Below, piece after piece: positions 18,606-28,160 of a stretch of DNA of 64,000 nt. Source of the stretch: Pelomonas sp. Root405 (GTDB lineage: Bacteria > Pseudomonadota > Gammaproteobacteria > Burkholderiales > Burkholderiaceae_C). The notes under the pieces were generated by a model. The model was not told the origin of the DNA and did not search any database. It saw only the letters and a list, made by a program, of their open reading frames with translations. The first letter of the stretch is position 1, and every line of letters begins with the position of its first letter. The position numbers were made by a program, and so were the translations under genes. The stretch is from assembly GCF_001425165.1 (NCBI RefSeq), contig NZ_LMDU01000001.1, positions 1,271,311 to 1,335,310 of the forward strand, in the 5' to 3' direction.

Positions 18606-19326
18606 TCCGACCCGATGGCTGCGGCCCGACTGGCCGGAGGCCACGGCCTTCATGACGACGCTGGGCGCCAATTTCGGCCGCAAGGCCGGTGACCCGGCGC
18701 AGGCCATGGCCAACCGCGCCGAGCTGGCAGGCCTGCTTGGCGCACGGCCGGTCTTTCTCGACCAGGTGCATGGCGCCGACGTCGTGCGCCTGCGTGGCGA
18801 CTGGCATGACGACAACGCGCCGCAGGCCGATGCCGCGGTGTCGACCGACCCCGGGCTGGCCGTGGCCATCCTGGTGGCCGATTGCCTGCCGGTGCTGTTC
18901 TGCGCGCCCGGTGGCGTGGCTGGCGCGCATGCGGGCTGGCGCGGCCTGGCGGCTGGTGTGCTGGAGAACACAGTCGCCGAGCTGTGCAAGGCCGCACGCT
19001 GCGAGCCCCATCAAGTGAAGGCCTGGCTGGGCGCCTGCATCGGCCCGGCGGCCTTCGAGGTCGGCCCCGAGGTCGTGGCTGCGTTCGGCCGGGAGCCCGT
19101 CGAGCGCGATCAGCCGGGCTTTCTCTACCGCCCCAACCCCGCGCCCCGCTGGCGGGTTGACCTGCCCTTGCTGGCTCGCGAACGATTGATCTCGGTCAAT
19201 GTCACCCAAATCAGCGGCGGCCAGGGGTGCACGCTCACCGATGATTCACTTTTCTTCTCGTTCCGGGGCGAAGCCCTCGGGAGGGCCCGGGGCCGCATGG
19301 CTGCCTGCATCGCCCTCCGCGGTTGA
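18595..19326 (+). CDS. pgeF: Peptidoglycan editing factor PgeF (YfiH family)
   Basis: PgeF is a multi-copper-oxidase-like fold enzyme that removes wrong precursors (L-Ser in place of L-Ala) from the peptidoglycan pool; related proteins also have laccase or purine-nucleosidase activity. The 243-residue protein has the family motifs DQVHGADVV, VSTDPGLAVAILVADCLPVLF with the metal Cys, AGAHAGWRGLAAGV with the His, and GACIGPAAFEVG. The start at 18595 lies inside the maiA end. The last 81 bases overlap, in antisense, a small membrane-protein gene on the minus strand. Confidence 0.9.
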   Translation: MPLDPTRWLRPDWPEATAFMTTLGANFGRKAGDPAQAMANRAELAGLLGARPVFLDQVHGADVVRLRGDWHDDNAPQADAAVSTDPGLAVAILVADCLPVLFCAPGGVAGAHAGWRGLAAGVLENTVAELCKAARCEPHQVKAWLGACIGPAAFEVGPEVVAAFGREPVERDQPGFLYRPNPAPRWRVDLPLLARERLISVNVTQISGGQGCTLTDDSLFFSFRGEALGRARGRMAACIALRG

Positions 19327-19524
19327 TGCGGCGGCAAGTTCGGCAGCGCGGCGCCGGCGTTTGCGCCCCGGCGTGCCGAGGATGTAGATGAGCAGGCCCA
19401 GTGGAAGGACGCCGTATAGCATCAGCGTGACAAAGGCGCCAAACAACGAGCCTTGCGGGCTCACGGCTTCGGCCGCGGCCATCATCAGCGCGACATAGGC
19501 CCAGGCGATCGCAACGAGGTACAT
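19246..19524 (-). CDS. Small two-helix membrane protein, overlapping pgeF in antisense
   Basis: The 92-residue product has two hydrophobic segments (about 2-20 and 27-48), a basic RKRRRR cluster just after the second and a hydrophilic tail. That tail is the part overlapping pgeF. The MYLVAIAWAYVALMM opening is one I associate with small proteins beside phaC in Burkholderiales. The tail length may be set by the overlap. No strong ribosome-binding site is visible before the ATG at 19524. The start lies 50 bases from the sigma-54-type sequence of phaC, on the opposite strand. Confidence 0.6.
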   Translation of the reverse strand: MYLVAIAWAYVALMMAAAEAVSPQGSLFGAFVTLMLYGVLPLGLLIYILGTPGRKRRRRAAELAAASTAEGDAGSHAAPGPPEGFAPEREEK

Positions 19525-19573
19525 GTCACTGGCACGTCAGCGCGTGCGGTTACAAAGCAGGGTCTGCGGGATG

Positions 19574-19589
19574 TGGCAAGCTTATTGCA
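19574..19589 (+). promoter_or_regulatory. Sigma-54-type promoter upstream of phaC
   Basis: TGGCAAGCTTATTGCA matches the sigma-54 consensus TGGCAYRNNNNTTGCW at every fixed position except one (A for Y). GG and GC are exactly ten bases apart. Transcription would start near 19600, 35 bases before the phaC ATG. A small palindrome (ACCGCT, GA, AGCGGT at 19604-19617) lies in the leader. I found no clean NtrC site upstream: GCAC and GTGC at 19540-19556 have a gap one base too long. The activator is unknown. Confidence 0.6.
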
Positions 19590-19634
19590 CGGACCGAGAC
19601 AACACCGCTGAAGCGGTAGCTCCCCGAGGAACAC

Positions 19635-21308
19635 ATGGTCACTCGCAAGAAGAACGAAGCGCCGCCCGCCACGCAGGGGCAGCCCTTCGCGGACCTGATG
19701 CAGCAAATGACGCATCTGCCGCAGATCTCCCCCACCGCGCTGGCCGAATTGCAGGCCGACTACCTGAAGCAGGCCACCGCCTTGTGGAACACCTCGCTGG
19801 GTCAGGGCGAGGCGCCGGCCGTCGGGGACCGCCGCTTTGCGGCCCCCGAGTGGCGGGCCAACCCGGCGGCCAGCTTCATGAGCCAGCTCTATCTGCTGAA
19901 TGCACAGACGCTGTCCAGGATGGCGTCGGCCGTCGAGGCCGACGACAAGACCAAGGCCCGTATCCGCTTTGCCGTGCAGCAGTTCGTCGATGCCGTGTCG
20001 CCGAGCAACTTCCTCGCACTCAACCCCGAGGCGCAGAAACTCGCGCTGGACAGCAAGGGCGAGACGCTGTCGCGCGGCCTGCAGCATCTGTGGGGCGATG
20101 TGCAGCGCGGCCATGTGTCGCAGACGGACGAGAGCGCCTTCGAGGTCGGCAAGAACGTGGCCACCACCGCCGGAAGCATCGTCTTCGAGAACGATCTCTT
20201 CCAGCTCATCGAGTACGCGCCGTTGACGGCCGAGGTGCACGCGCGGCCCTTCCTGCTGGTGCCGCCCTGCATCAACAAGTTCTACATCCTCGACCTGCAG
20301 CCGGACAACTCCCTGATCCGCTATGCGGTGTCGGAGGGCCACCGCGTCTTCGTCGTCAGCTGGCGCAACCCCGATGAATCGGTCAAACAGCTCACCTGGG
20401 ACGACTACATCGACCAGGGCGCCATCCAGGCCATCCGCGTCGTGCAGGAGATTTCGGGCCAGGACAAGATCAACACCCTGGGCTTTTGCGTCGGTGGCAC
20501 CATCCTCGCCACGGCCCTGGCCGTGCTGGCCGCGCGAGGCGAGCAGCCGGCCGCCAGCCTGACGCTGCTGACGGCACTGCTTGACTTTGCCGACAACGGC
20601 ATCCTGGACATCTTTGTCGACGAGGCCATGGTGCGCCTGCGTGAGGCGACCCTGGGCCCCGATTCGCCCAAGGGGCCGCAGCTGCTGCACGGCCAGGAGC
20701 TGGCCACCACCTTCAGCTTCCTGCGCCCCAACGACCTGGTCTGGAACTACGTCGTCGGCAACTACCTCAAGGGTGAGGCGCCACCGGCGTTTGACCTGCT
20801 GTACTGGAACGGCGACTCGACCAACCTGCCCGGGCCGATGTACTGCTGGTACCTGCGCCACACCTATCTGCAGAACGAGCTGAAGCAGCCGGGCAAGCTG
20901 ACCGTCTGCGGCGAGAAGGTGGACCTCGGGGCCATCGACGCGCCGGTCTACATCTACGGCTCTCGCGAAGACCACATCGTGCCCTGGCAGGCCGCCTACC
21001 GCAGCACGCAGATCCTCAAGGGCAAGAAGCGTTTCGTCATGGGCGCCTCGGGCCATATCGCCGGGGTCATCAACCCGCCTGCCAAGCGAAAGCGCAGCCA
21101 CTGGATCGGCAAGGGCAGCGCCCTGCCGGCCGACCCGGACGCCTGGTTCGCCAGCGCGACCGAGCATCCGGGCAGCTGGTGGCCGGACTGGTCGGCCTGG
21201 CTGGCCTCGCACGCCGGCGCCAGGAAGCCCGCACCCAAGGCGCCGGGCAACCGCAAGTTCAAGGTGATCGAGCCCGCGCCCGGTCGCTACGTGAAAGTCA
21301 AAGCTTGA
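19635..21308 (+). CDS. phaC: Class I polyhydroxyalkanoate synthase
   Basis: PhaC polymerises 3-hydroxybutyryl-CoA into polyester granules. The 557-residue protein has the lipase-like box GFCVGG with the nucleophile Cys at 285. The alpha/beta-hydrolase acid and base positions follow (REDHIVPW and GASGHIAGV). FVVSWRNPDES and DDYIDQG are typical of class I enzymes, and length is slightly below the 570-590 usual for the class. GAGGA precedes the ATG. It heads the phaC-phaA-phaB set, but 124 bases with a repeat-like hairpin separate it from phaA. The promoter sequence at 19574-19589 is of sigma-54 type. Confidence 0.95.
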   Translation: MVTRKKNEAPPATQGQPFADLMQQMTHLPQISPTALAELQADYLKQATALWNTSLGQGEAPAVGDRRFAAPEWRANPAASFMSQLYLLNAQTLSRMASAVEADDKTKARIRFAVQQFVDAVSPSNFLALNPEAQKLALDSKGETLSRGLQHLWGDVQRGHVSQTDESAFEVGKNVATTAGSIVFENDLFQLIEYAPLTAEVHARPFLLVPPCINKFYILDLQPDNSLIRYAVSEGHRVFVVSWRNPDESVKQLTWDDYIDQGAIQAIRVVQEISGQDKINTLGFCVGGTILATALAVLAARGEQPAASLTLLTALLDFADNGILDIFVDEAMVRLREATLGPDSPKGPQLLHGQELATTFSFLRPNDLVWNYVVGNYLKGEAPPAFDLLYWNGDSTNLPGPMYCWYLRHTYLQNELKQPGKLTVCGEKVDLGAIDAPVYIYGSREDHIVPWQAAYRSTQILKGKKRFVMGASGHIAGVINPPAKRKRSHWIGKGSALPADPDAWFASATEHPGSWWPDWSAWLASHAGARKPAPKAPGNRKFKVIEPAPGRYVKVKA

Positions 21309-21318
21309 CAACCTCGAA

Positions 21319-21400
21319 ATGCAACCACAGAGGCACTGAGGCACAGAGAACTCAAGGTTCTGTTGTCTTCCTCCGTGACTCTGTGACTCTGTGGTTGCAT
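21319..21400. repeat. Long imperfect inverted repeat between phaC and phaA
   Basis: The outer arms ATGCAACCACAGAG (21319-21332) and CTCTGTGGTTGCAT (21387-21400) are perfectly complementary. The inner parts keep pairing imperfectly through repeated CAC/GAG units (GGCACTGAGGCACAGAG against GACTCTGTGACTCTGT). Base composition differs from the genes around it. The AACCACAGAGGCACAGAG theme occurs in intergenic repeats of many unrelated bacteria. It could be a mobile palindromic element or a structure that partly ends phaC transcription; it has no T run directly after the stem. Confidence 0.65.
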
Positions 21401-21432
21401 CTGATTTGATGAATTTCTGAAGGAGACACACC

Positions 21433-22617
21433 ATGAGCCAGCAAGACATCGTCATCGTCGCCGCCGCGCGCACCGCCATCGGCAAGTTCGGCGGCATGCT
21501 CGCCAAGACGCCCGCTACCGAGCTGGGCGCCGCCGTCATCCAGGACCTGCTGCGCCGCACTGGCCTGGCCGGCGACCAGGTCAACGAGGTCATCCTCGGC
21601 CAGGTGCTGACGGCCGGCGTCGGCCAGAACCCGGCCCGCCAGGCCGTCGTCAAGTCGGGCCTGCCGCATGCGGTGCCCGCCATGACCATCAACAAGGTCT
21701 GCGGCTCGGGCCTGAAGGCGGTCATGCTGGCCGCGCAGGCCATCCGCGACGGCGACAGTGACATCATCATTGCCGGCGGTCAGGAAAGCATGAGCGTGAG
21801 CGCCCACGTGCTGCCAGGCTCGCGCGACGGCCAGCGCATGGGCGACTGGAAGTTGGTCGACACGATGATCACCGACGGCCTGTGGGATGTGTACAACCAG
21901 TACCACATGGGCATCACGGCCGAGAACATCGCCAAGAAGTACGGCATCACCCGCGAGCAGCAGGATGCGCTGGCGCTGGGCAGCCAGCAGAAGGCCGCCG
22001 CGGCGCAGGACGCCGGTCGCTTCAAGGACGAGATCGTGCCGTTCAGCATCGCGCAGAAGAAGGGCGACCCCATCGTCTTCGCGGCCGACGAGTTCATCAA
22101 CCGCAAGTCCAACGCCGAGGCCCTCGCCGGCCTGCGGCCTGCCTTCGACAAGGCCGGCAGCGTGACGGCCGGCAATGCCTCGGGCCTGAACGACGGCGCC
22201 GCCGGTGTCGTCGTCATGACGGCCGCCAAGGCCGCGGCGCTGGGCCTGACGCCGCTGGCCCGCATCGCCTCCTATGCCTCGGCCGGCCTGGACCCCGCCT
22301 ACATGGGCATGGGCCCGGTGCCCGCCGCGAAGAAGGCGCTGGAGCGCGCCGGCTGGAAGCCCGCCGACCTGGACCTGCTGGAGATCAACGAGGCCTTTGC
22401 GGCCCAGGCCTGCGCCGTGCACAACGAGATGGGCTGGGACATGAGCAAGGTCAACGTCAACGGCGGCGCCATTGCCCTGGGCCACCCCATCGGCGCCAGC
22501 GGCTGCCGTGTGCTCGTCACGCTGCTGCACGAGATGGTCAAGCGCGATGCCAAGAAGGGCATCGCCTCGCTGTGCATCGGCGGTGGCATGGGCGTCGCCC
22601 TGACCGTCGAACGTTGA
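21433..22617 (+). CDS. phaA: Acetyl-CoA C-acetyltransferase (beta-ketothiolase)
   Basis: PhaA condenses two acetyl-CoA to acetoacetyl-CoA, the first step of polyhydroxybutyrate synthesis. The 394-residue protein is full length with the acyl-accepting Cys 90 in [22 protein letters not shown] follows, then the catalytic His in [11 protein letters not shown] and the second Cys in [18 protein letters not shown] precedes the ATG by six to seven bases. It is followed 31 bases later by phaB, so the two are surely cotranscribed. Confidence 0.95.
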   Translation: MSQQDIVIVAAARTAIGKFGGMLAKTPATELGAAVIQDLLRRTGLAGDQVNEVILGQVLTAGVGQNPARQAVVKSGLPHAVPAMTINKVCGSGLKAVMLAAQAIRDGDSDIIIAGGQESMSVSAHVLPGSRDGQRMGDWKLVDTMITDGLWDVYNQYHMGITAENIAKKYGITREQQDALALGSQQKAAAAQDAGRFKDEIVPFSIAQKKGDPIVFAADEFINRKSNAEALAGLRPAFDKAGSVTAGNASGLNDGAAGVVVMTAAKAAALGLTPLARIASYASAGLDPAYMGMGPVPAAKKALERAGWKPADLDLLEINEAFAAQACAVHNEMGWDMSKVNVNGGAIALGHPIGASGCRVLVTLLHEMVKRDAKKGIASLCIGGGMGVALTVER

Positions 22618-22648
22618 TACCCTCGCCCCATCACAACAGGAGACATCC

Positions 22649-23386
22649 ATGAGCAAGAAAGTAGCCTACGTCACCGGCGGCATGGGCGGTATCGGCACCG
22701 CCATCTGCCAGCGCCTGCACAAGGAAGGCTTCAAGGTCATCGCCGGCTGCGGCCCCAGCCGTGACTTCAAGAAGTGGCTGGATGAGCAGAAGGCGTTGGG
22801 CTACGAGTTCTATGCCTCGGTGGGCAATGTGGCGGATTGGGAGTCCACCGTCGAAGCCTTCTCGAAGGCCGTCCAGGATCACGGCAGCATCGATGTGCTG
22901 GTCAACAACGCCGGCATCACCAAGGACCGCATGTTCCTGAAGATGACGCCCGAGGACTGGCACGCCGTCATCGACACCAACCTCAACAGCATGTTCAACG
23001 TCACCAAGCAGGTGGTGCCGGGCATGGTGGAAAAGGGCTGGGGCCGCATCGTTCAGATCAGCTCGGTCAACGGCGAGAAGGGCCAGGCCGGGCAGACCAA
23101 CTATTCGGCTGCCAAGGCCGGCATGCACGGCTTCACGATGGCGCTGGCGCAGGAGCTGGCCTCCAAGGGCGTCACCGTCAACACGGTCAGCCCTGGCTAT
23201 ATCGGCACCGACATGGTCCGCGCGATCAAGCCCGAAGTGCTGGAGAAGATCGTCGCGACCATCCCCGTGAAGCGCCTGGGCAAGCCCGAAGAAATCGGCT
23301 CCATCGTCGCCTGGCTGGCCAGCGAGGACTCGGGATTCTCGACCGGTGCCGACTTCTCCTGCAACGGCGGCATGCACATGGGCTGA
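22649..23386 (+). CDS. phaB: Acetoacetyl-CoA reductase
   Basis: PhaB reduces acetoacetyl-CoA to (R)-3-hydroxybutyryl-CoA with NADPH, giving the monomer for PhaC. The 245-residue short-chain dehydrogenase has the cofactor loop VTGGMGGIGTAI at its N-terminus, NNAGITKD, the catalytic Ser in QISSVNGEKG, and Tyr and Lys in NYSAAKAG (Tyr-x-x-x-Lys). Length and the ending NGGMHMG match PhaB of Cupriavidus type. A terminator follows at 23412-23434 and closes the phaCAB unit. Confidence 0.95.
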   Translation: MSKKVAYVTGGMGGIGTAICQRLHKEGFKVIAGCGPSRDFKKWLDEQKALGYEFYASVGNVADWESTVEAFSKAVQDHGSIDVLVNNAGITKDRMFLKMTPEDWHAVIDTNLNSMFNVTKQVVPGMVEKGWGRIVQISSVNGEKGQAGQTNYSAAKAGMHGFTMALAQELASKGVTVNTVSPGYIGTDMVRAIKPEVLEKIVATIPVKRLGKPEEIGSIVAWLASEDSGFSTGADFSCNGGMHMG

Positions 23387-23411
23387 CGCTCAGTTTCCAC
23401 TGACCCCCACA

Positions 23412-23434
23412 AGCCGGCTTCACGCCGGCTTTTT
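23412..23434 (+). terminator. Rho-independent terminator after phaB
   Basis: AGCCGGC, TTCAC, GCCGGCT is a perfect 7-bp stem followed directly by five Ts. It lies 26 bases after the phaB stop and fits the end of the phaCAB transcript. Confidence 0.85.
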
Positions 23435-23583
23435 GTTGCCCGCACCGCTTTAGGGCGCTGTCGCCACAATTGCACGCCAGAGCGAGGAATGACGCGAGGT
23501 GGTGAATTCGTGCCCTGAAAAGGAAGCTTGGCCTGACTACATTCCGGCGTCTGCGCCGCACAGCTGGCGCATTAGCTACAGGG

Positions 23584-25527
23584 ATGAGTCGGATGAAGAC
23601 AGTCTTTCTGCCCGCCGTGAGCCTGATGCGCCGCCTGCCGATGGCGCACAAGTTTTTCATCGTCTGCCTGTGCTTTGCGGTCCCGCTGCTCTACCTGCTG
23701 GTGGCGCTGGCAGGCGACCGGTCGGACGCGCGTGCGTTCTCGGCCAAGGAACTGGTCGGCGTCGCCCAGGTGCGCCAGGTCAGCAGCCTGCTGAATGCCG
23801 CCATGGTGCTGCGCGGCACGTCCATCGGCCTGAGTGCCAAGGCGCCGGGCGCCGAGGCCAGGCGCGACGAGGCCCTTGCCAAGTTCGACGCGCAGGCCCA
23901 GTCCCTGGAAGCAGAGATCAACGCGGCGCAGGATGTGCTCAAGCTGGCACCCGGCCTGGCGGCGGCGCGCGACAAGGCCAGGGCGCTGGTCGCGCTGGGC
24001 GCAGCGGAGCCGGAGGCTGCCATCACTGCCGGCTACGCATTGACCGACACGCTGCAGACACTCATCGAGCAAGCTTCCTCCGAGTCCAACCTTGCGTTGG
24101 ACCCGGACGCCGACACCTACTACCTGATGCTGACGGTGACGGACGCGCTGCCGCGCCTGCAGGACGCGATCGGCCGCATGCGCGCGCTCGGTGCCGCAGC
24201 GGCGCAGCTGGGCACGCCGCCGTCCGGCGTGCTGCAACGCCTCCACCAGGCCGACACGTTGACCGAGGAATACCTGACGCGGCTGTCCAGCGCGCTGGGC
24301 CGGGTTGCGGCCGCCAACCCCGATGCGGTCAAGGGGCTGGACCTGCAGCTCGCCGAGCGCATCCGCAAGGATTTCCGTGGGCAGTTCGGGCAAGCTTTTG
24401 TGCTGGGCGAGGCGCCCAAGGTCGATCCCGCCGCCTGGTTTGCGCTGGGTACCGCCCAGATCGCGGCAACCGACAAATTGCAGCGAGCCGCCGAGGCGCG
24501 GCTGGCCGAACTCGTCGAGGTGCGCGTCGAGCGCCTGACGCGTGGCCTTTGGATGGCCGTGGCGCTGGCCATCAGCTTTGCCGCCGTCGCCGGCTACGCG
24601 TTGGTGAGCTATTACCTGGCGTCGCGCAGCACCTGCGCCGAGCTGGGGCGGCGCATCGAGGCCCTGGGTGCCGGCGACCTCAGCGAGACCCCGGCCCTCG
24701 CCGGGCGTGATGAGGTCGTGCTGGCGACCAACGCGATGCGCGAGGCCGTGATGCGCCTGAGCCGCCTCGTGCACGAAGTGCGCAGCGGTGCCGAGCACAT
24801 CTCCACGTCGGCCACGCAGATCTCGGGCGCCAACCAGGACCTGTCGGCACGCGGCAATGCGATGGCCTCCGTCGTCGAGCAGACCAGCGCCAGCACCGGC
24901 GTGCTGGAGCAGACCGTCGGCCACAACATGAGCAGCGCCCGCGAGGCCCACGGCCTCGTGCAAGGCGCGGCCGACTTGGCCGGGCGCGGTGGCGCCATCG
25001 TGCAGCGCGCGGTCAGTTCGATGGAAGAGATCACCGCGAGTTCGCGCCGCATCGGCGACATCATCCAGGTCATCGATTCCATTGCCTTCCAGACCAACAT
25101 CCTGGCGCTGAACGCGGCCGTCGAGGCCGCACGGGCCGGCGAGCAGGGCCGTGGCTTCGCAGTGGTCGCCGGCGAGGTGCGCTCGCTGGCCCAGCGCTCG
25201 GCCGAGGCGGCCAAGGAGATCAAGACGCTGATCAACAACTCCATCGAGACCATCCACCAGGGCGGCGCCTACGTGTCCCAGGCCGGCGGCTCCATGGGCG
25301 AGATCGTGCAGGCCATTCACCGGGTGGCCGCCATCGTCGGCGACATCAGCAGCCAGTCGTCGTCCCAGGCCGACCAGATCCGCCAGCTGGCCGCCGCCAT
25401 CCGGGAGGTCGACTCGACGACGCAGCAGAACGCCGCCCTCGTCGAGGAGACCGCCGCCTCGGCATCGCTGCTGGAGGACCGCGCCGGGCAGTTGCGCGAC
25501 GCCGCGGCGCGCTTTCGCACCGCCTGA
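23584..25527 (+). CDS. Methyl-accepting chemotaxis protein
   Basis: The 647-residue chemoreceptor has a first membrane helix (about 22-42, [19 protein letters not shown]), a periplasmic sensor part to about 320, and a second helix (about 323-345, [21 protein letters not shown]). A HAMP-like linker and the signalling domain follow. The hairpin tip that contacts CheA/CheW is complete ([22 protein letters not shown], seen in two halves around 505). It ends AARFRTA, with no C-terminal pentapeptide for CheR. The ligand cannot be read from sequence. The ATG at 23584 or 23593 could be the start. No other chemotaxis gene is near. Confidence 0.9.
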   Translation: MSRMKTVFLPAVSLMRRLPMAHKFFIVCLCFAVPLLYLLVALAGDRSDARAFSAKELVGVAQVRQVSSLLNAAMVLRGTSIGLSAKAPGAEARRDEALAKFDAQAQSLEAEINAAQDVLKLAPGLAAARDKARALVALGAAEPEAAITAGYALTDTLQTLIEQASSESNLALDPDADTYYLMLTVTDALPRLQDAIGRMRALGAAAAQLGTPPSGVLQRLHQADTLTEEYLTRLSSALGRVAAANPDAVKGLDLQLAERIRKDFRGQFGQAFVLGEAPKVDPAAWFALGTAQIAATDKLQRAAEARLAELVEVRVERLTRGLWMAVALAISFAAVAGYALVSYYLASRSTCAELGRRIEALGAGDLSETPALAGRDEVVLATNAMREAVMRLSRLVHEVRSGAEHISTSATQISGANQDLSARGNAMASVVEQTSASTGVLEQTVGHNMSSAREAHGLVQGAADLAGRGGAIVQRAVSSMEEITASSRRIGDIIQVIDSIAFQTNILALNAAVEAARAGEQGRGFAVVAGEVRSLAQRSAEAAKEIKTLINNSIETIHQGGAYVSQAGGSMGEIVQAIHRVAAIVGDISSQSSSQADQIRQLAAAIREVDSTTQQNAALVEETAASASLLEDRAGQLRDAAARFRTA

Positions 25528-25667
25528 GCGGGGGCGCTGGCGCGTCCTCAAGTCTTGTAGGCAAAGCTGATGACTTCCAGCCCCGCGCCGCTGGTCAGCG
25601 CCTGTGCCGGCTTCTAACCTGGTTTGGTGCACGTGATGGACGTGCGCCAAGCACCAAGGAGGTCGCC

Positions 25668-26120
25668 ATGTCCCGCACGTTCGCTTTCGTGCTGCTCGCC
25701 GCAGCGCTTGCCAGCTTGCCACCTGTCTGCCAGGCGCAGACCAGCCTGCCGCATGTCGACGTGAGCGCCCGACGCGCCGCGCAACTGCGGGTGGATGTGT
25801 TCAAGGTCTGCCCCGGCTACGCCGAGCACCTGCGTGAGGGCCTGCGCCTGCCGCCCGTCAGCGAAGGCACGGACATGCTCGTGAGGTTCGAGCTCAAGGC
25901 GGGGATGGTGAGCAACATCGGCTTTTCCGCCGCGCCGGTCGACTACCGCCTGCACATCCGCCGGGTCATGCGTCAGCTCGACTGCCGCAGCGACGGCCAG
26001 GCCAACCAGCGCTTCGCGTTCATGCTGCGCCACAGGTCAGCCGACGAGGCGGGCTTGCAAGCCACCGCGCTGAGCCCCGACGCGCCCTTGCTGGCGACGC
26101 TGACGCTGCCCCCCGATTGA
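25668..26120 (+). CDS. Hypothetical exported protein
   Basis: The 150-residue protein has a signal peptide (about 1-23, ending VCQAQ) and no other membrane segment, so it is probably periplasmic. AAGGAGGT stands seven bases before the ATG, a near-perfect ribosome-binding site that suggests good expression. The middle ([15 protein letters not shown], then [14 protein letters not shown]) has an alternating strand pattern reminiscent of the C-terminal domain of TonB-like proteins, but this is only an impression. There are two Cys residues in the mature part. I do not recognise a named family. Confidence 0.65.
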   Translation: MSRTFAFVLLAAALASLPPVCQAQTSLPHVDVSARRAAQLRVDVFKVCPGYAEHLREGLRLPPVSEGTDMLVRFELKAGMVSNIGFSAAPVDYRLHIRRVMRQLDCRSDGQANQRFAFMLRHRSADEAGLQATALSPDAPLLATLTLPPD

Positions 26121-26235
26121 GCCCTGGCGCACTGCGGGGCGACGGCCGGCAGGGCGCCGTCGGCCTTTGCGGCGCGCCGTCATCCGTCATGGCTATCATC
26201 CGGGCCGTTTTTCAGCCGTACACGAGGAGATGGGC

Positions 26236-27057
26236 ATGGCCATGGATGTGGTGGATTACGAGATCAAGGGTGCGGAGATGCAGTTCGTCGAGGTCGAGCT
26301 CGACCCCGGCGAGGCGGCCATCGGCGAGGCCGGTTCGATGATGTTCATGGACTCGAACATCGCGATGGACACGGTGTTCGGCGACGGCTCGGCCAACCAG
26401 GGCGGCGGCTTCTTCGGCAAGCTGCTGGGCGCGGGCAAGCGGCTCATCACGGGTGAGTCGCTGTTCACGACGGTCTACACGAACAACGGCGCCGGCAAGC
26501 AGCGCGTGGCGTTCGCCGCGCCCTACCCGGGCAAGATCCTGCCGATGGACCTGCGCCAGCTTGGCGGCATGCTCATCTGCCAGAAGGATTCCTTCCTGTG
26601 CGCTGCCCGTGGCGTGTCTCTGGGCATCGCGCTGCAGCAGAAGCTGGGCGTCGGCTTCTTCGGCGGCGAGGGCTTCATCATGCAGAAGCTCGAAGGCGAC
26701 GGCCTGGCCTTCGTGCATGCCGGCGGCACCGTCGTGCGCCGCACGCTGCAGCCCGGCCAGCGCCTGCTGGTAGACACCGGCTGCGTGGTGGCCTACACGC
26801 CCAACGTCAACTTCGAGATCCAGTACGTCGGCAAGATCAAGACGGCGCTGTTCGGCGGCGAGGGCCTGTTCCTGGCACAACTGACCGGCCCCGGCGAGGT
26901 CTGGCTGCAGAGCCTGCCGTTCTCGCGCCTGGCGTCGCGCATCTTCGCCGCAGCGCCGCAGCGCGGTGGCAGCCGGGAAGAGGGCTCGGTGCTGGGTGGC
27001 ATTGCCGGCGGCGGCCTCCTCGGCGGCATCCTGGGCAGTGGCGGCGACGACGAGTAA
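26236..27057 (+). CDS. AIM24/TIGR00266 family protein
   Basis: The 273-residue protein has the Gly-rich beta-sandwich pattern of the TIGR00266/AIM24 family: [53 protein letters not shown], and [14 protein letters not shown]. It ends in a Gly-rich tail ([20 protein letters not shown]). Function is not established; bacterial members are thought to be soluble or membrane-associated. Three nearby ATGs exist; the one at 26236 has GAGGAG six bases upstream and is preferred over 26230, where the site would touch the codon. A terminator follows at 27134. Confidence 0.85.
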   Translation: MAMDVVDYEIKGAEMQFVEVELDPGEAAIGEAGSMMFMDSNIAMDTVFGDGSANQGGGFFGKLLGAGKRLITGESLFTTVYTNNGAGKQRVAFAAPYPGKILPMDLRQLGGMLICQKDSFLCAARGVSLGIALQQKLGVGFFGGEGFIMQKLEGDGLAFVHAGGTVVRRTLQPGQRLLVDTGCVVAYTPNVNFEIQYVGKIKTALFGGEGLFLAQLTGPGEVWLQSLPFSRLASRIFAAAPQRGGSREEGSVLGGIAGGGLLGGILGSGGDDE

Positions 27058-27133
27058 CGGAACGGGCACAGCGTCACGCACGGCCGCTCTGGCGCAGGGC
27101 GCTGCGTGAGGCCCCCGGTAAACTGGGTCATCA

Positions 27134-27160
27134 AGGGCGGCAGCTGCCGCCCTTTCGTTT
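27134..27160 (+). terminator. Terminator after the AIM24-family gene
   Basis: AGGGCGGCAGCTGCCGCCCT is a perfect 20-base palindrome (27134-27153) followed by TTCGTTTT. It separates the AIM24-type gene from the beta-propeller gene that starts at 27177. Confidence 0.75.
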
Positions 27161-27176
27161 TGTCGAGAGGCCTGGA

Positions 27177-28160
27177 ATGTTTCGCAGCGGCGCACTCGCG
27201 CTCTTGATGTGGTGGGCGGGAATTGCAAGTGCCGAGGCGCGCCCCCCGGTTTTCGTGCTGAATTCTCTCGATGCGGACATCGCGGTCGTTGACCCGACCA
27301 GCTTCACGGTGGTCAAGCGCATCCCGACCGGCAAGGAGCCCCACCACCTCTACCTGTCGCCGGACGAGAAGTCCCTCATCGTCGCCAATGCGCTGGGCGA
27401 TTCGCTGACCTTCGTCGACCCGCGCACGGCCGAGGTCCAGCGCGTGCTACGCGGCGTACCCGATCCCTACCACCTGCGCTTCTCGCCGGACATGAAGTGG
27501 TTCATCACGGCCGCCAACCGGCTGGACCATGTCGACCTCTACCGCTGGCAGGGTGCGGCCGCCGCCGAGCCGCTGCAGCTCGTCAAGCGCATTGCAGCGG
27601 CCAAGACGCCCAGCCACCTGAGCATCGACACCCGCAGCACGACCGTCTATGTCAGCCTGCAGGACAGCGACGAGCTGCTGGCCATCGACCTGGCCACGCA
27701 GGCCATCAAGTGGAAGACGCCCGTCGGCAAGATGCCCGCAGACATCTACCTCACGCCCGACGACCGTTTGCTGCTGGTCGGGTTGACGGGCGACAAGTTC
27801 GTCGAGGTCTGGGATGTCAGCGGCCCGGCGCCCAGGCTGGCCAAGCGCATCCAGACAGGCGCTGGCGCCCATTCCTTCCGCGCCTGGGGCGACAAGCGCC
27901 ATGTGCTGGTCAGCAATCGCGCGGCCAACTCGATCAGCAAGATCGACCTGACGACGTTGAGCGTCGTCGACCAGTACCCGGCACCCGCAGGTCCGGACGA
28001 CATGGAGCTGCTGAGCGATGGCCGCACGCTGCTGGTCACGTCGCGCTGGGCTGGCAAGCTCACGCAGATCGACACGGCCACGCGCAGGGTCGTGCGCCAG
28101 GTGAAGGTGGGCAAGTCGCCGCACGGCATCTGGACGCTCGATCACCAACCTCGTCTATGA
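27177..28160 (+). CDS. YncE-like beta-propeller protein, exported
   Basis: The 327-residue product has a signal peptide (about 1-19, ending IASAEA) and repeated blades of the YVTN/NHL-like type. Examples are VVDPTSFTVVKRIPTGKEPHHLYLS-like repeats near residues 38, 80, 150 and 280 with the recurring pattern PxxxxxSPDxxxLxVAN. It is probably periplasmic and may bind a ligand or partner protein; no catalytic residues are evident. The ATG at 27177 gives the signal peptide. Its stop overlaps the start of the polysaccharide deacetylase gene (CTATGA), pointing to coupled translation. Confidence 0.8.
   Translation: MFRSGALALLMWWAGIASAEARPPVFVLNSLDADIAVVDPTSFTVVKRIPTGKEPHHLYLSPDEKSLIVANALGDSLTFVDPRTAEVQRVLRGVPDPYHLRFSPDMKWFITAANRLDHVDLYRWQGAAAAEPLQLVKRIAAAKTPSHLSIDTRSTTVYVSLQDSDELLAIDLATQAIKWKTPVGKMPADIYLTPDDRLLLVGLTGDKFVEVWDVSGPAPRLAKRIQTGAGAHSFRAWGDKRHVLVSNRAANSISKIDLTTLSVVDQYPAPAGPDDMELLSDGRTLLVTSRWAGKLTQIDTATRRVVRQVKVGKSPHGIWTLDHQPRL

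Noticed and set aside
19540-19556. GCAC and GTGC half sites upstream of phaC as an NtrC enhancer
   Set aside because: The gap between half sites is eight bases, one too many for the NtrC consensus, so the site was not called.
23435-23583. Search for a sigma-28 (flagellar) promoter before the chemoreceptor gene
   Set aside because: No TAAA with GCCGATAA at the right spacing was found.
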